DNA from: Diphasiastrum complanatum
Taxonomy: Eukaryota > Streptophyta > Lycopodiopsida > Lycopodiales > Lycopodiaceae
NCBI GenBank assembly: GCA_029204225.1
Contig: CM055100.1
Coordinates: 23,492,606 to 23,556,605, forward strand
Reading direction: 5' to 3'
Length of the DNA: 64,000 bases
Shown one piece after another: positions 53,297 through 64,000 of the stretch. Below the pieces are notes generated by a model. That model did no database searches. It saw only the letters and a list, made by a program, of their open reading frames with translations, and had not been told where the DNA came from. A program made the position numbers and the translations under genes. The stretch's first letter is position 1. Each line of letters opens with the position of its first letter.

Positions 53297-55010
53297 TGAC
53301 TAGTTTATATTCCTAGAAGTAGATTACCCTACTCCCTTTTTCATAACTCCCAACACAAACAATATTTGCTAGAGTAGCTTTCCGATTCTACTTTTATCTT
53401 TGGTAAAATATAACCACATATACAACAACATTATGTAATAATTGAAATGCGGTACTCCAATAGTTACATTTGCTCCAAGTATGTAGTCAAGATCTTCAAT
53501 CTGCTTCACAACTGTGTAGTTGATCATCCATTGCTCTAGTGCTTGTAAAAACACTTCAAGGATACTTGGATCATTTGACATTTCAATTATCTCGCCAAGC
53601 TCACAACATTCTTGTTTAGCACTTAAACATTCACATTCAAACAAGTTATATTGTGCTTGTTGTAGGAGTTGATGACATGATTCAACTGGTTTTGTCCATT
53701 CTCCAATTTGTCAATCATCTTCACGCTCACGATCATGATTAGAAAGAAACAAAACTAAATCATCTTCAAGATATGCCAGATCTTTAATCTCACTATCTTG
53801 ATTACCATTAGATGTAACTGGATCAAAGACATTGCATTCCTTTGATTCTTGGTTCATTAATTGAAATACATCTTTTTCAATTGATTCTTGACCTCGTTCA
53901 ATCATTTGACAAGTATTCAATGAATGACAAAGCCTCATTAAGTATAGAAGATGATTGAACACTTGCTTGTACCTCATTCATCATGAAATAGTCATCTTCT
54001 TGGAATTGGATATGTTCTTCATGTGATTGGATAACCACTGCCATAAAAGAACATTCATCTTCACATTGTTCCACCACAAAGTGATCATGCTCAGCGTTTG
54101 AATCGTCTTCGGCCTTTTGTGATTGGCTAGGAGAATTAGCTCTCCCCCTTTCTCTAAGAACTTGTGCATTCTTCTTAATTCAACATTCACGTTCAAAATG
54201 TCCATTTTTACCACAATAATAGCATGGACCTTTCTTTCTAACATAAAAACTACAATCATCACCTTGTTGAGAAGAAGCACTTTGTTGACGATCAAAGGAA
54301 GAGCTTTGACTTTGTTCATTTCCCCTCCCTCTTCCTCTATTACAAGCACGGTTTCTTCCTCTAGAAGAATTTGATGTAGATATAAGTGCTTGATCATCAA
54401 TATCAGAATTCTCAGAATTAGATCTTTTTCGCATCAATTTCTCTTGCATTAATATGCCAAAGAATTCTTCAAATGTTGGTCGTTTTTCTCTCACCATCAA
54501 AGTAGTGACAAGATGTCGATAGGAACAAGGTAGAGCATTCATGACCATGCTCATTATATCAACTTCAGAAATGTGCTCATTAATAGCCTCCAGTTGATTA
54601 ATCACAACTTTGATTTTAGTCAAAAAATCTATAACGGATTCCGATTCATCCATCTTCAAAGTGAGGAATTCTTGCTTAAGATATAGAATCCTAACACTAT
54701 TTTTAGCCTCATACATAGACTGTAAGATGGTCCAAGCTTCATTAGGATTTGTTGTCGATGAGATATGAGGAATGACAACATCATGTACTGACAAATTTAT
54801 CATACATTTTAAAGCCTTACTATCCCATTCATTCCTATCATCAAAGGATGTGGCTAAATTGGACATAACCGGCCTTTTGTCATCACCGATTGTAATTTCC
54901 CACAAATTTTTCATCATTAGAAGATTTTTCATTTTAAACTTCCAAATTGGATAGTTGGTGCCATCCAATTTACTCTTTTCCGGCAACAAGAGAATGTCTC
55001 TATCACCCAT
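53297..55010 (-). mobile_element. gag-only copia-type element segment
   Basis: From Gag start (55010) to polypurine tract (53287) only 1.7 kb is present, with Gag and no protease, integrase, RT or RNase H. This resembles non-autonomous Gag-carrying LTR elements, or a deletion derivative. The 5' LTR was not found to the right of 55010. Confidence 0.65.
54180..55010 (-). CDS. copia Gag (276 codons) of gag-only element
   Basis: This starts MGDRDILLLPEKSKLDGTNY with PIWKFKMKNLLMMKNLWEI, the copia Gag opening. KQEFLTLKMDESESVIDFLT and HISEVDIMSMVMNALPCSYR are typical Gag helices. An Arg/Gly and Ser/Gln-rich stretch precedes the knuckle CYYCGKNGHFEREC. It is one of the best preserved Gags here, with no stop in 276 codons. 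A stop directly follows the knuckle, and the next frames (53711-54180) continue only weakly. Confidence 0.9.
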   Translation of the reverse strand: MGDRDILLLPEKSKLDGTNYPIWKFKMKNLLMMKNLWEITIGDDKRPVMSNLATSFDDRNEWDSKALKCMINLSVHDVVIPHISSTTNPNEAWTILQSMYEAKNSVRILYLKQEFLTLKMDESESVIDFLTKIKVVINQLEAINEHISEVDIMSMVMNALPCSYRHLVTTLMVREKRPTFEEFFGILMQEKLMRKRSNSENSDIDDQALISTSNSSRGRNRACNRGRGRGNEQSQSSSFDRQQSASSQQGDDCSFYVRKKGPCYYCGKNGHFEREC

Positions 55011-57068
55011 TTTATTAGTTAAACACAGTTAAATCACGTAACTGCGGGAGAGGGCATAAGATGTCACCGCAAATAGGAAATAACGTAGCTTAGCTAGTAA
55101 AGTAAAATGTAAAGTTGTCCTTAGCTTTTTCGGAGGTCACTAACTTCAATTGTGAATATCTTTTTTTGCCGAAGTCCAAACTGAAAGATTTTTAGTTCAC
55201 GGCGTAGCTCAAGCAGTGTAGCAAGAGACTATATGCTTTGCTTTTCGTTTGAACAGAAACGGATTCTCCAAGTGAAATTATACATGACCGTTGAAAATTT
55301 GAATGGACCAATTAAAGAATGTACCTTTGCTTTTGTGTTCGGGCACCCGAATTCTTCTCGGTCTCGTCACTCTCGTTTTTTCAATGAACCTTCTTCTTCA
55401 TCTCCTTCATGCGTCAGCCAAGAAGAATGAAGCTTCTTCTTCATACGTTGATTGTTGCCCTTCGAAGGATGCTGATTCTGGCTCGTACTATTGTCTGGCT
55501 TATGATCCTCTCTGGATCACATCGGCCGTTTGGATCGATTTGTCAAAAAAATGCAGGTTGCTTCAATCTGCCATCTTTGGATTAGTTCCACCGCCCCATC
55601 TGTGGCAGGCATTACAACAGCCGTTTGGATCAGCGATGTAGGCCTTCATGTCTTCATCTCACTCAGATCTTCCAAAAGTACATAGTGCTGGAGCAAGCCA
55701 TTGAGGCCATGGGCTCCAAATCCACAAAAGTTGTAGGAAAGCTTCTTCAAAGGACCACAAATCTTTGCAAAATCCGCCAACCCATCATCACCATGTTCTT
55801 CACAGCCCGTTAGAGGATTGCTGTGAATCGGACTAGTTCAACTTTTGCTGCTCTTGATCGCTCCATCGCTCATGGCTGCACTGCCCATATTCAAACCTTT
55901 TCTTTGATTTGAATCAATGTTGGCGCTCGTCTGATTGCACCAGATGATAGCAACCAGCCACGAATTATATCCTGTCCACTTGTTGATTGATGCAGCAACA
56001 AGTCAGTTGTATCATCGTTGAAGTCCTACATAAACTTTTTGTTCTCAAATTATGGCAGTCCGACTTGTCGAAGTCGCCCGACTTGTCGGACTACTCCGAC
56101 TTATCAAGGAAACCCAACTTGGCCGACTTATCAGGGAGTCCGACTTATCGACTCAACCGACTATCATTGAAGACCATCTTGACTCCATTCACTATCGGCA
56201 GCGACACGCTCGACTCCAAATAGTCGAAGCCTTCTCACACCCACTTCTTGTACTATGCAACTTCTTGGACAATGATAGCAGTAGCCACGATCTATTCCAA
56301 ATGGCAGAAATGGCTCCATGTCGTCTTCTTGTACATACAGCTGCACAAATGTAAATTGTATATAATTGATCATTGTAATCAATTAATTATGCATGGATCA
56401 AATGCCAATTGATACCAGACAAAATAATTTGATTCCATATACGCTCAAGCGCCCATAGTCACCGAGATGCCAGCTTATCAGAGACAAACTTAGTAGATGC
56501 TTTCAAAGCATTGATTCTTTTCTTTTAGCCTGATTGTCAGTACAAGCTCATAGTTGTTACAGATCATAGTTAGCTTTGTGAGCACGGGGTTTCGCCCGCT
56601 ATTAATTTGTGTTCACTTGCATCATCTGACTTGTATTTTCTATACATTCAATCTGAATAAATTATTGTCTGGCTTTGTGTTCAGATTTTGTCAGTGTTTC
56701 ATGCTTTACACTTTTTGTCTCACTCGCTAATCATTTTGTCTGATTGTCTGCTCTTCCTCTTCAACAATCAAACTCTACTTTGTATTTGCCTACTATTGTA
56801 GTAGTGCACGCACCAAGGGAATCAGTCGACCACTACCTTCATGCAGTAGTAGGATCGTTCCGATCCAATTGTTCGACCGGTCCATCTGATCCACATACCC
56901 CAATTATCTCCCAACATGCTATCATAGCTATTATTATGGCTTGATAAGCTTTCCACAAAACCTAATTTATCAGCCGATAGAATAATTACTTTCTTGTTCA
57001 GTAAGTTGTATTAGATTTCACTCTTAAGGCACAGATAGTTATCACTATCACTTAGGCTAACTTCCACA
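55011..57068. other. unassigned stretch, possible old LTR/leader sequence
   Basis: No coding motif was recognised on either strand. A cluster of CGACTTRTC words lies at 56057-56165. The segment lies directly upstream of a plus-strand copia Gag start (57069), so part of it may be that element's LTR and leader. Confidence 0.35.
56057..56165 (+). repeat. clustered CCGACTTRTC short repeats
   Basis: About five copies of CCGACTTGTCG or CCGACTTATC lie within 110 bp (near 56058, 56078, 56095, 56120 and 56140), spaced by roughly 18-25 bp, with variable filler. Confidence 0.65.
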
Positions 57069-57336
57069 TGGATACCCAAGGGAAAGCTAGTCCCATCGTG
57101 GACAAGCTTGATGGATCCAATTATCATCTATGAAAATTTAAGATGAAAACTGTGCTAATGGCTACTCGGCTCCCTCAGGTATGCAATGGTCTGTACAAGG
57201 CCTAACATTGCTTTTGTAGTCAGCTCATTAAGCCCTAATCTTGGAATCATACATTGGAAGGCTCTTATCAGAGTCATGAGATATATTCGAGCTACAACGG
57301 ACTTGTGCATCTGCTAGAGAGAAGTTGACAACGACA
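57069..57336 (+). pseudogene. deleted copia relic: Gag start joined to RT-RNase H connection
   Basis: MDTQGKASPIVDKLDGSNYH followed by a stop and KFKMKTVLMATRLPQ is a Gag opening. Within 100 bp the reading becomes SPNLGIIHWKALIRVMRYIR and ATTDLCI, the copia connection between RT and RNase H (family: NPGKEHW-A-K-ILRYLKGT). The whole middle of the element is gone. The reading is then split by a minus-strand copia element and continues near 61820. Confidence 0.82.
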
Positions 57337-57862
57337 TGTCGAAAATCAGTGGGTTTGAGAGCAGAAGCTTGAGTGAGTGGACAGTAGGATCGGAAGTGCC
57401 ACAGTTAGCAGCAGAACATTCAAAATGAAGGAACAACAATTGAGTGGAGACAAAATGGACTCTGATTATTATTAACAAGGAGTACAATCGCATGAAGTGA
57501 AAATTTCATCTGGCCACAGAATGAGAACTCTGATTGTTGTGTGTGATAACACATGCAACGAAACTATCTGAATGAATTAATAGAAATAATTATTAGATGT
57601 TTTAAATATCAGAAGATCAGAAGAAGTTTTCTGATGAAGATACTTATCTTGATATACTACTCAAAATATCTAAAACTAATATTTTCTATAGTTATTACAA
57701 CCGCCTCAGAACTATAATTGCATGTACAATGTAGGCGAACTGTCAACGCGAAGTCGTTTCATATTTTAGACCGACAATATTGAACTTTACAAAGTATCGA
57801 AAAAAATATACAAAGGATCGATTTTTACACTGGGTCAAAAATATAGTCAGGGTCAGATTTTT
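57337..57862 (-). repeat. 3' LTR (probably shortened) of minus-strand copia element
   Basis: Collinear with 61075 to about 61615: TGTCGAAAATCAGTGGGTTT, AACCGCCTCARAACYATAA, CTTTACAAAGTATCGAAAA. It lacks the last 200 bp found in the right copy, so a deletion probably removed the start of this LTR together with RT and RNase H. Confidence 0.85.
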
Positions 57863-57937
57863 GTACTCCGTGACAGCAGTTGGCTGAAACTTTATCAGGC
57901 CTTTTTAGCTCCAGCGCTAACTTGTATTTTAGATCCT

Positions 57938-59614
57938 TTATCAGTTTCAGATTGATACTGAATAGTAGAGTATCATCTACAAGAGTGTGTACTTGAAATG
58001 CAAATTCGAGCCTGTCGAGTTTGGATAGAAACCATTCTCATCTAGAAATACATATTTGTTGTCCTTTGTTGCCTTGCGTTGGTCAACATCAGTAATTGAC
58101 TTTGCCTCAGAATTTGTTTTTGAATCCTGCACAAAGTAGCAGGCTGAATCATCCATAATCTGGGATGGAGGCTGTTTGGGTCGATTTGTCCTTCTTGGTT
58201 GAAATTCGACCCTCTGATGTGATTCGACCCTTTGAGATTCTGACTCATTTTTTGAGTCAGTATCGAATTTTTGATCTTTGACCCTTGGGTCGGATTTTGC
58301 CTGTTCGACCCTTGGGTAGAAATTTGTTGTAGCTTTCTCTTTGTGGTCGAAAAATTGGTCTTCCAGAAAAGTGACATTTCTGCTCGTGAATGATTGTTGA
58401 TTGTCCAGGTTGTAGAGCTTGTATGCCTTCTGATCTAAAGAGTAGCCAATAAAGATTGATCTGTTGTTCAACGCTTGAATCGAATTTTGACTGTTCGATC
58501 CTTGGGTCGGTATTTGCTGTATGCATAGGGCCACAAATGTCCATGTGTACAAGATCTAGCAAATTTCTAGAAGTATGGACTGTATAAAATATTCTAGGAC
58601 TTCTAGCATGCTTGCTAATTATACAGCTTTTGCATGGAGTATCAGATTTGTTAGTTGAAGGCAGATCTTGTACCAAATTATGTTTGGACATTTGTTGAAT
58701 ACTATTACAATTATGATGGCCTAATTTGAAATGCAAAAGCATATCAGCTGATTTAGAAGTGGAAGTGTAAAGAGCTTATCAGTTTCAGATTGATACTGAA
58801 TAGTAGAGTATCATCTACAAGAGTGTGTACTTGAAATGCAAATTCGAGCCTGTCGAGTTTGGATAGAAACCATTCTCGTTTAGAAATACATATTTGTTGT
58901 CCTTTGTTGCTTTGCGTTGGTCAACATCAGTAATTGACTTTGCCTCAGAATTTGTTTTTGATTCCTGCACAAAGTAGCAGGCTGAATCATCCATAATCCG
59001 AGATGGAGGCTGTTTGGGTCGATTTGTCCTTCTTGGTTGAAATTCGACCCTCTGATGTGATTCGACCCTTTGAGATTCTGACTCATTTTTGAGTCAGTAT
59101 TGAATTTTTGATCTTTGACCCTTGGGTTGGATTTTGCCTGTTCGACCCTTGGGTAGAAATTTGTTGTAGCTTTCTCTTTGTGGTCGAAAAATTGGTCTTC
59201 CAGAAAAGTGACATTTTTGCTCGTGAATGATTGCTGATTGTCCAGGTTGTAGAGCTTGTATGCCTTCTGATCTAAAGAGTAGCCAATAAAGATTGATCTA
59301 CTGTTCAACCCTTGAATCGAATTTTGACTGTTCGATCCTTGGGTCGGTATTTGCTGTATGCATAGGGCCACAAATGTCCATGTGTACAAGATCTAGCAGA
59401 TTTCTAGAAGTATGGACTGTATAAAAAATTCTAGGACTTCTAGCATGCTTGCTAATTATACAGCTTTTGCATGGAGTATCAGATTTGCTAGTTGAAGGCA
59501 GATCTTGTACCAAAATATGTTTGGACATTTGCTGAATACTATTACAATTGTGATGGCCTAATTTGAAATGCAAAAGCATATCAGCTGATTTAGAAGTGGA
59601 AGTGTAAAGAGCTT
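57938..59614 (-). repeat. 838-bp tandem duplication inside copia element
   Basis: Two head-to-tail copies (57938-58775 and 58776-59614) begin TTATCAGTTTCAGATTGATA and end AGTGGAAGTGTAAAGAGCTT. By eye they differ by only a small number of substitutions and one-base indels (for example after GACTCATTTTT). Each encodes MLLHFKLGHHNCNSIQQMSK, CKSCIISKHARSPR and LVHMDICGPMH, then the integrase C-terminal FIGYSLDQKAYKLYNLDNQ. Confidence 0.93.
58763..59579 (-). pseudogene. copia GAG-pre-integrase/integrase remnant (two tandem copies)
   Basis: LHFKLGHHNCNSIQQM and CKSCIISKHARSPR are the zinc region; LLDLVHMDICGPMHTA is the start of the integrase core. The core between ICGPM and the C-terminal FIGYSLDQKAYKLYNL block is missing in both copies, so both catalytic residues after the first Asp are absent. 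A Gln/Ser-rich stretch with repeated DPRVEQ-like phrases follows. The second copy lies at 57977-58742. Confidence 0.85.
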
Positions 59615-59824
59615 GACAATTAGAAGAATTGTAGTGGCCGATTTTGTAAAGATTGCCACTTCTTCTCCCGAAAGCTAAAACTTTTTGGGATTTGTCAAAA
59701 ATGGTGCAGCTTGTGTGTCGAATTCGACCTTCCGACCCAAATCTGTAATTCTGCTAACTGAGAGCAGCTTTTTGGTCAGATTTGAAATGTGGAGAACGTT
59801 GGTCAGCAATTTGACTTCACCACT

Positions 59825-60049
59825 CTAAAATTCGACCCAGACTGTTCCTTCACCCTCAATAGTATGTTTTGAGTTGTCACCAAGTTGTACACTTTGAGAG
59901 TGGGTGTATGATTGATAGACTTTGAACCAGTCCTTGTGGTGAGTCCTATGTTGAGTTGCTCCCGAGTCTAGGTACCAGAAATCGATATCTTGATTTTCTC
60001 TGACCTTGGTCAAGAAGGCTGCTTCATCTTCATTTTGTTGTTGGATCAA
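59825..60049 (-). pseudogene. copia protease segment
   Basis: DIDFWYLDSGATQHRTHHKD contains the active-site Asp (DSGAT-H). VQLGDNSKHTIEGEGTVWVE continues the protease pattern. The reading is open for 74 codons and then breaks. Confidence 0.87.
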
Positions 60050-60118
60050 AAAACTCGATGAAGCAGAATTTGCTTGTTGTTGGAACTGCTTCTTCTTCTC
60101 ATTGTTGAATTTTAAAGT

Positions 60119-60959
60119 TCAACAGTCCTTGATAAGATGGCCAGTTCTCTTACAATATTTGGAAAATAATTTCCGCTTTGGCTGGAGTAATGAAGAATCC
60201 GAATTTGAGCCTAGACCAGAATTCAACCCATAGTGCAAATCCGACCCAGACTGCACGTTGCTCCTTTTGTCAAGACAATCTGACTGTGTAGATCTGTTTG
60301 ATCTAAACTTATGATTATTTGAATATAGAGCTTGAGGATCCGACCATGAGCTTGAGGAGGTTGCAGATTTTCTGACTTCCTCTTGTAGAGGCATCGAAAT
60401 TACTCTTGAAAGAGTGAGGTGCTCCTGGGTCGAAATTGCCAAGACCCAATGTTCATAGGCTTCAAGAAGACTCGATAGTAGAGTCATAACAACATCAAAA
60501 TTTTCAATGACTGAGCCAGTTGTAGCCATTTGCTCCAGAAGGGTTTTGAAAGTGATGAGATGGCTCGAGACATTTTCTACTTCAGACATCTTTATGTTGA
60601 AGAATTTCTTCCTCAAATGTAATTTGGATGTGATATCCCTGATACCATGGAGAGTTGCTAGGATGTCCCATGCATCCTTAAGCAGTCTGAACAACACTTA
60701 TGTGAATGACTTGAGTGTCTCTGATGTTGAGAGTGATGTAGACAAATGCCTTGTCATCTTTTAGTCTCCATTTGGTGATAGTGGCTATATCATCCTCTGG
60801 TTTAACCTCTGTGCTATCAACGATGTCCCACAGTTCCTTGGCTAACAATATGGTCTTCATTTTGAACTTCCAGAGATGGCAGTTACTTCTATCGAATCTC
60901 TCGATGACAGAAGAACTAATAGGTAGATCCATTCTAGTTGAGTGAGATCGTTGGTACAT
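60119..60959 (-). pseudogene. copia Gag, two frames, knuckle altered
   Basis: The opening MDLPISSSVIERFDRSNCHL with WKFKMKTILLAKELWDIVDS is copia Gag. The second frame holds KLHLRKKFFNIKMSEVENVS and a Ser/Asn-rich tail. The knuckle reads SKYCKRTGHLIKDC, with Ser in place of the first Cys, so zinc binding should be weakened. A frame change lies near 60680-60700. Confidence 0.87.
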
Positions 60960-61074
60960 ACAACGATTTCAAAATACTGTTGGTTGCGTGCTTGCTAGAA
61001 CAACGACTTGTAGAGACAAGTCTTGATAATCTGTAGACAATGTGCAAATTACTGAACTATCCACTCTGATACCA

Positions 61075-61819
61075 TGTCAGAAATCAGTGGGTTTGTGAGT
61101 GGAAGTTTGAGTGAGTGGGCAGTAGGATCGGAAGCGCCATAGTTAGCAGCATAACATTCAAAATGAAGGAATAAATAGTGTGCAATGGAACAACAACTGA
61201 GTGGAGACAAAATGTACTTTGATTAATATCAACAAGGAGTACAATCACATGAAGTGAAAACTTCAGCTGGCTACAAAATGAAAACTCTGATCGTTGTGTG
61301 TGATAACACATGCAATGAAACTATCTGAATGAATTGATAGAAACAATTATCAGATGTTTTAGATATCAGAAGATCATAAGAAAGTTTTTGATGAAGATAT
61401 TTATCTTGATATACTACTCAAAATATCTATATTTGATATTTTTTGCAATTATTAAAACCGCCTCAAAACCATAACTACATGTACAATGTAGGCGGACTAT
61501 CAACTCAAAGTCATTGGGTCGGATTTTAGACCAACAGTATCAAACTTTACAAAGTATCGAAAAAAATATACAAAGGATCGATTTTTACACTGGGTGGAAA
61601 ATATAGTCAGGATCGGATTTTCCAAGGTTGGAAAATTCAGATTCTATTTGACTCGATCCAGAGTTGAAGACGCTTGGATAATTTTGCCCCGATCCAATCC
61701 GATCAAAGGTCAAAAGTCTCTATTTGTTAGGCCTGTTGACATTGGGTCTGAAAAATCCAATATTGGATTTTTCGATCTTCTGAAAAACTCGAGCCTTCTG
61801 TTTTATGGGTTTTGTAAAA
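61075..61819 (-). repeat. 5' LTR of minus-strand copia element
   Basis: It follows the PBS (complement of CTCTGATACCA at 61064-61074). The first 540 bp match 57337-57862. The part beyond 61615 is assigned to the LTR only because the outer copia reading does not resume until about 61820. Confidence 0.75.
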
Positions 61820-61960
61820 TTTTCAAGATGCTAAGTGGATATTCAGATGCAAGCTAGGGAGGAGATGTAGATACTCGTAAATCCACATCTGGATTTATAT
61901 TCTTCTTCAACATCGGTCCTCTTTCCTGAAATAGTCGTAAGCAAAACTCTATTTTGCAAG
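61820..61960 (+). pseudogene. copia RNase H relic, continuation after insertion
   Basis: MLSGYSDAS, a stop where Trp is expected, then GGDVDTRKSTSGFIFFF and NSRKQ. This is the start of copia RNase H (family: GYSDADWAGD-D-RKSTSGY-F). It continues directly from the 57336 reading, so the interval between is an insertion. Confidence 0.85.
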
Positions 61961-63925
<1,965 letters not shown>

Positions 63926-64000
63926 GTCTTGAAGCAAACATTTTCTTTTCCTAAAACCATAAGAGGCTTAAACACTTCATTAGAATTGCTTTAACCATAA

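Larger units (their letters stand above)
57337..61819 (-). mobile_element. Ty1/copia element, minus strand, with internal tandem duplication and RT loss
   Basis: It is inserted in the RNase H region of a plus-strand copia relic. LTRs lie at 57337-57862 and from 61075. The PBS TGGTATCAGAG is on the minus strand next to 61075. Gag, knuckle, protease and integrase are readable; RT and RNase H are missing. An 838-bp block covering GAG-pre-integrase to the pre-RT linker is present twice. I could not confirm a target duplication; the right boundary near 61819 is set by the resumption of the outer reading. Confidence 0.85.

Noticed and set aside
55233-56354. Plus-strand open frames of 65-112 codons
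   Set aside because: No family motif; Ser/Pro-rich and hydrophobic patches only. They may be decayed LTR or leader sequence.
57332-61824. Target duplication for the minus-strand copia element
   Set aside because: Left flank CGACA and right flank AGATG do not match. The right LTR end is not certain, so no duplication is claimed.

Overview
The window reads as nuclear DNA of a land plant. The evidence is a spliced eukaryotic gene with canonical GT-AG introns, many plant-type Ty1/copia and Ty3/gypsy retrotransposons, LINEs, small inverted-repeat transposons, long TC microsatellites and a short insertion of plastid rbcL. Multi-kilobase introns full of transposons, an R2-like LINE, and a Met where most seed plants have Val in the rbcL piece hint at a fern or other seed-free plant. 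Lineage is inference; a gymnosperm is not excluded.

Only one host gene is clear: RPN11 (26S proteasome lid deubiquitinase) on the minus strand, start codon at 29183 and stop at 10056. Six exons join in phase to 310 codons with all JAMM metal-site residues. Introns 1, 4 and 5 are 129-207 bp. Intron 2 is 5.4 kb and holds a copia relic plus two related TIR elements. Intron 3 is 12.4 kb and holds a copia relic with the rbcL insertion, an R2-like LINE, and a copia element nested in that LINE with a TCCGT target duplication.

1-10 kb: old relics (gypsy RT, copia RT), microsatellites, short tandem duplications and foldback sequence; no gene recognised. 29.8-31.1 kb: L1-like LINE fragment with an in-frame 126-bp duplication. 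31.1-42.4 kb: a deleted copia element whose 3' LTR was entered by an 8.2-kb element flanked by a TCGAG duplication. That inner element ends in two LTRs facing each other, each followed inward by the same primer-binding site. It carries gypsy gag, zinc knuckles and protease, no reverse transcriptase, and an unrecognised 481-codon ORF; it is the most unusual object here.

43.2-52.0 kb: a plus-strand copia element split by a minus-strand copia element (45397-50759, AATAC duplication). 52.8-55.0 kb: an LTR lying between a polypurine tract and a PBS, next to a gag-only element. 57.1-61.9 kb: a plus-strand copia relic split inside its RNase H region by a minus-strand copia element with an 838-bp tandem duplication. 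62-64 kb: no gene seen, ending in a long TC repeat. Nearly every copia copy has internal deletions, most often in the integrase-RT-RNase H stretch, so the region looks like repeated insertion followed by decay around one conserved essential gene.
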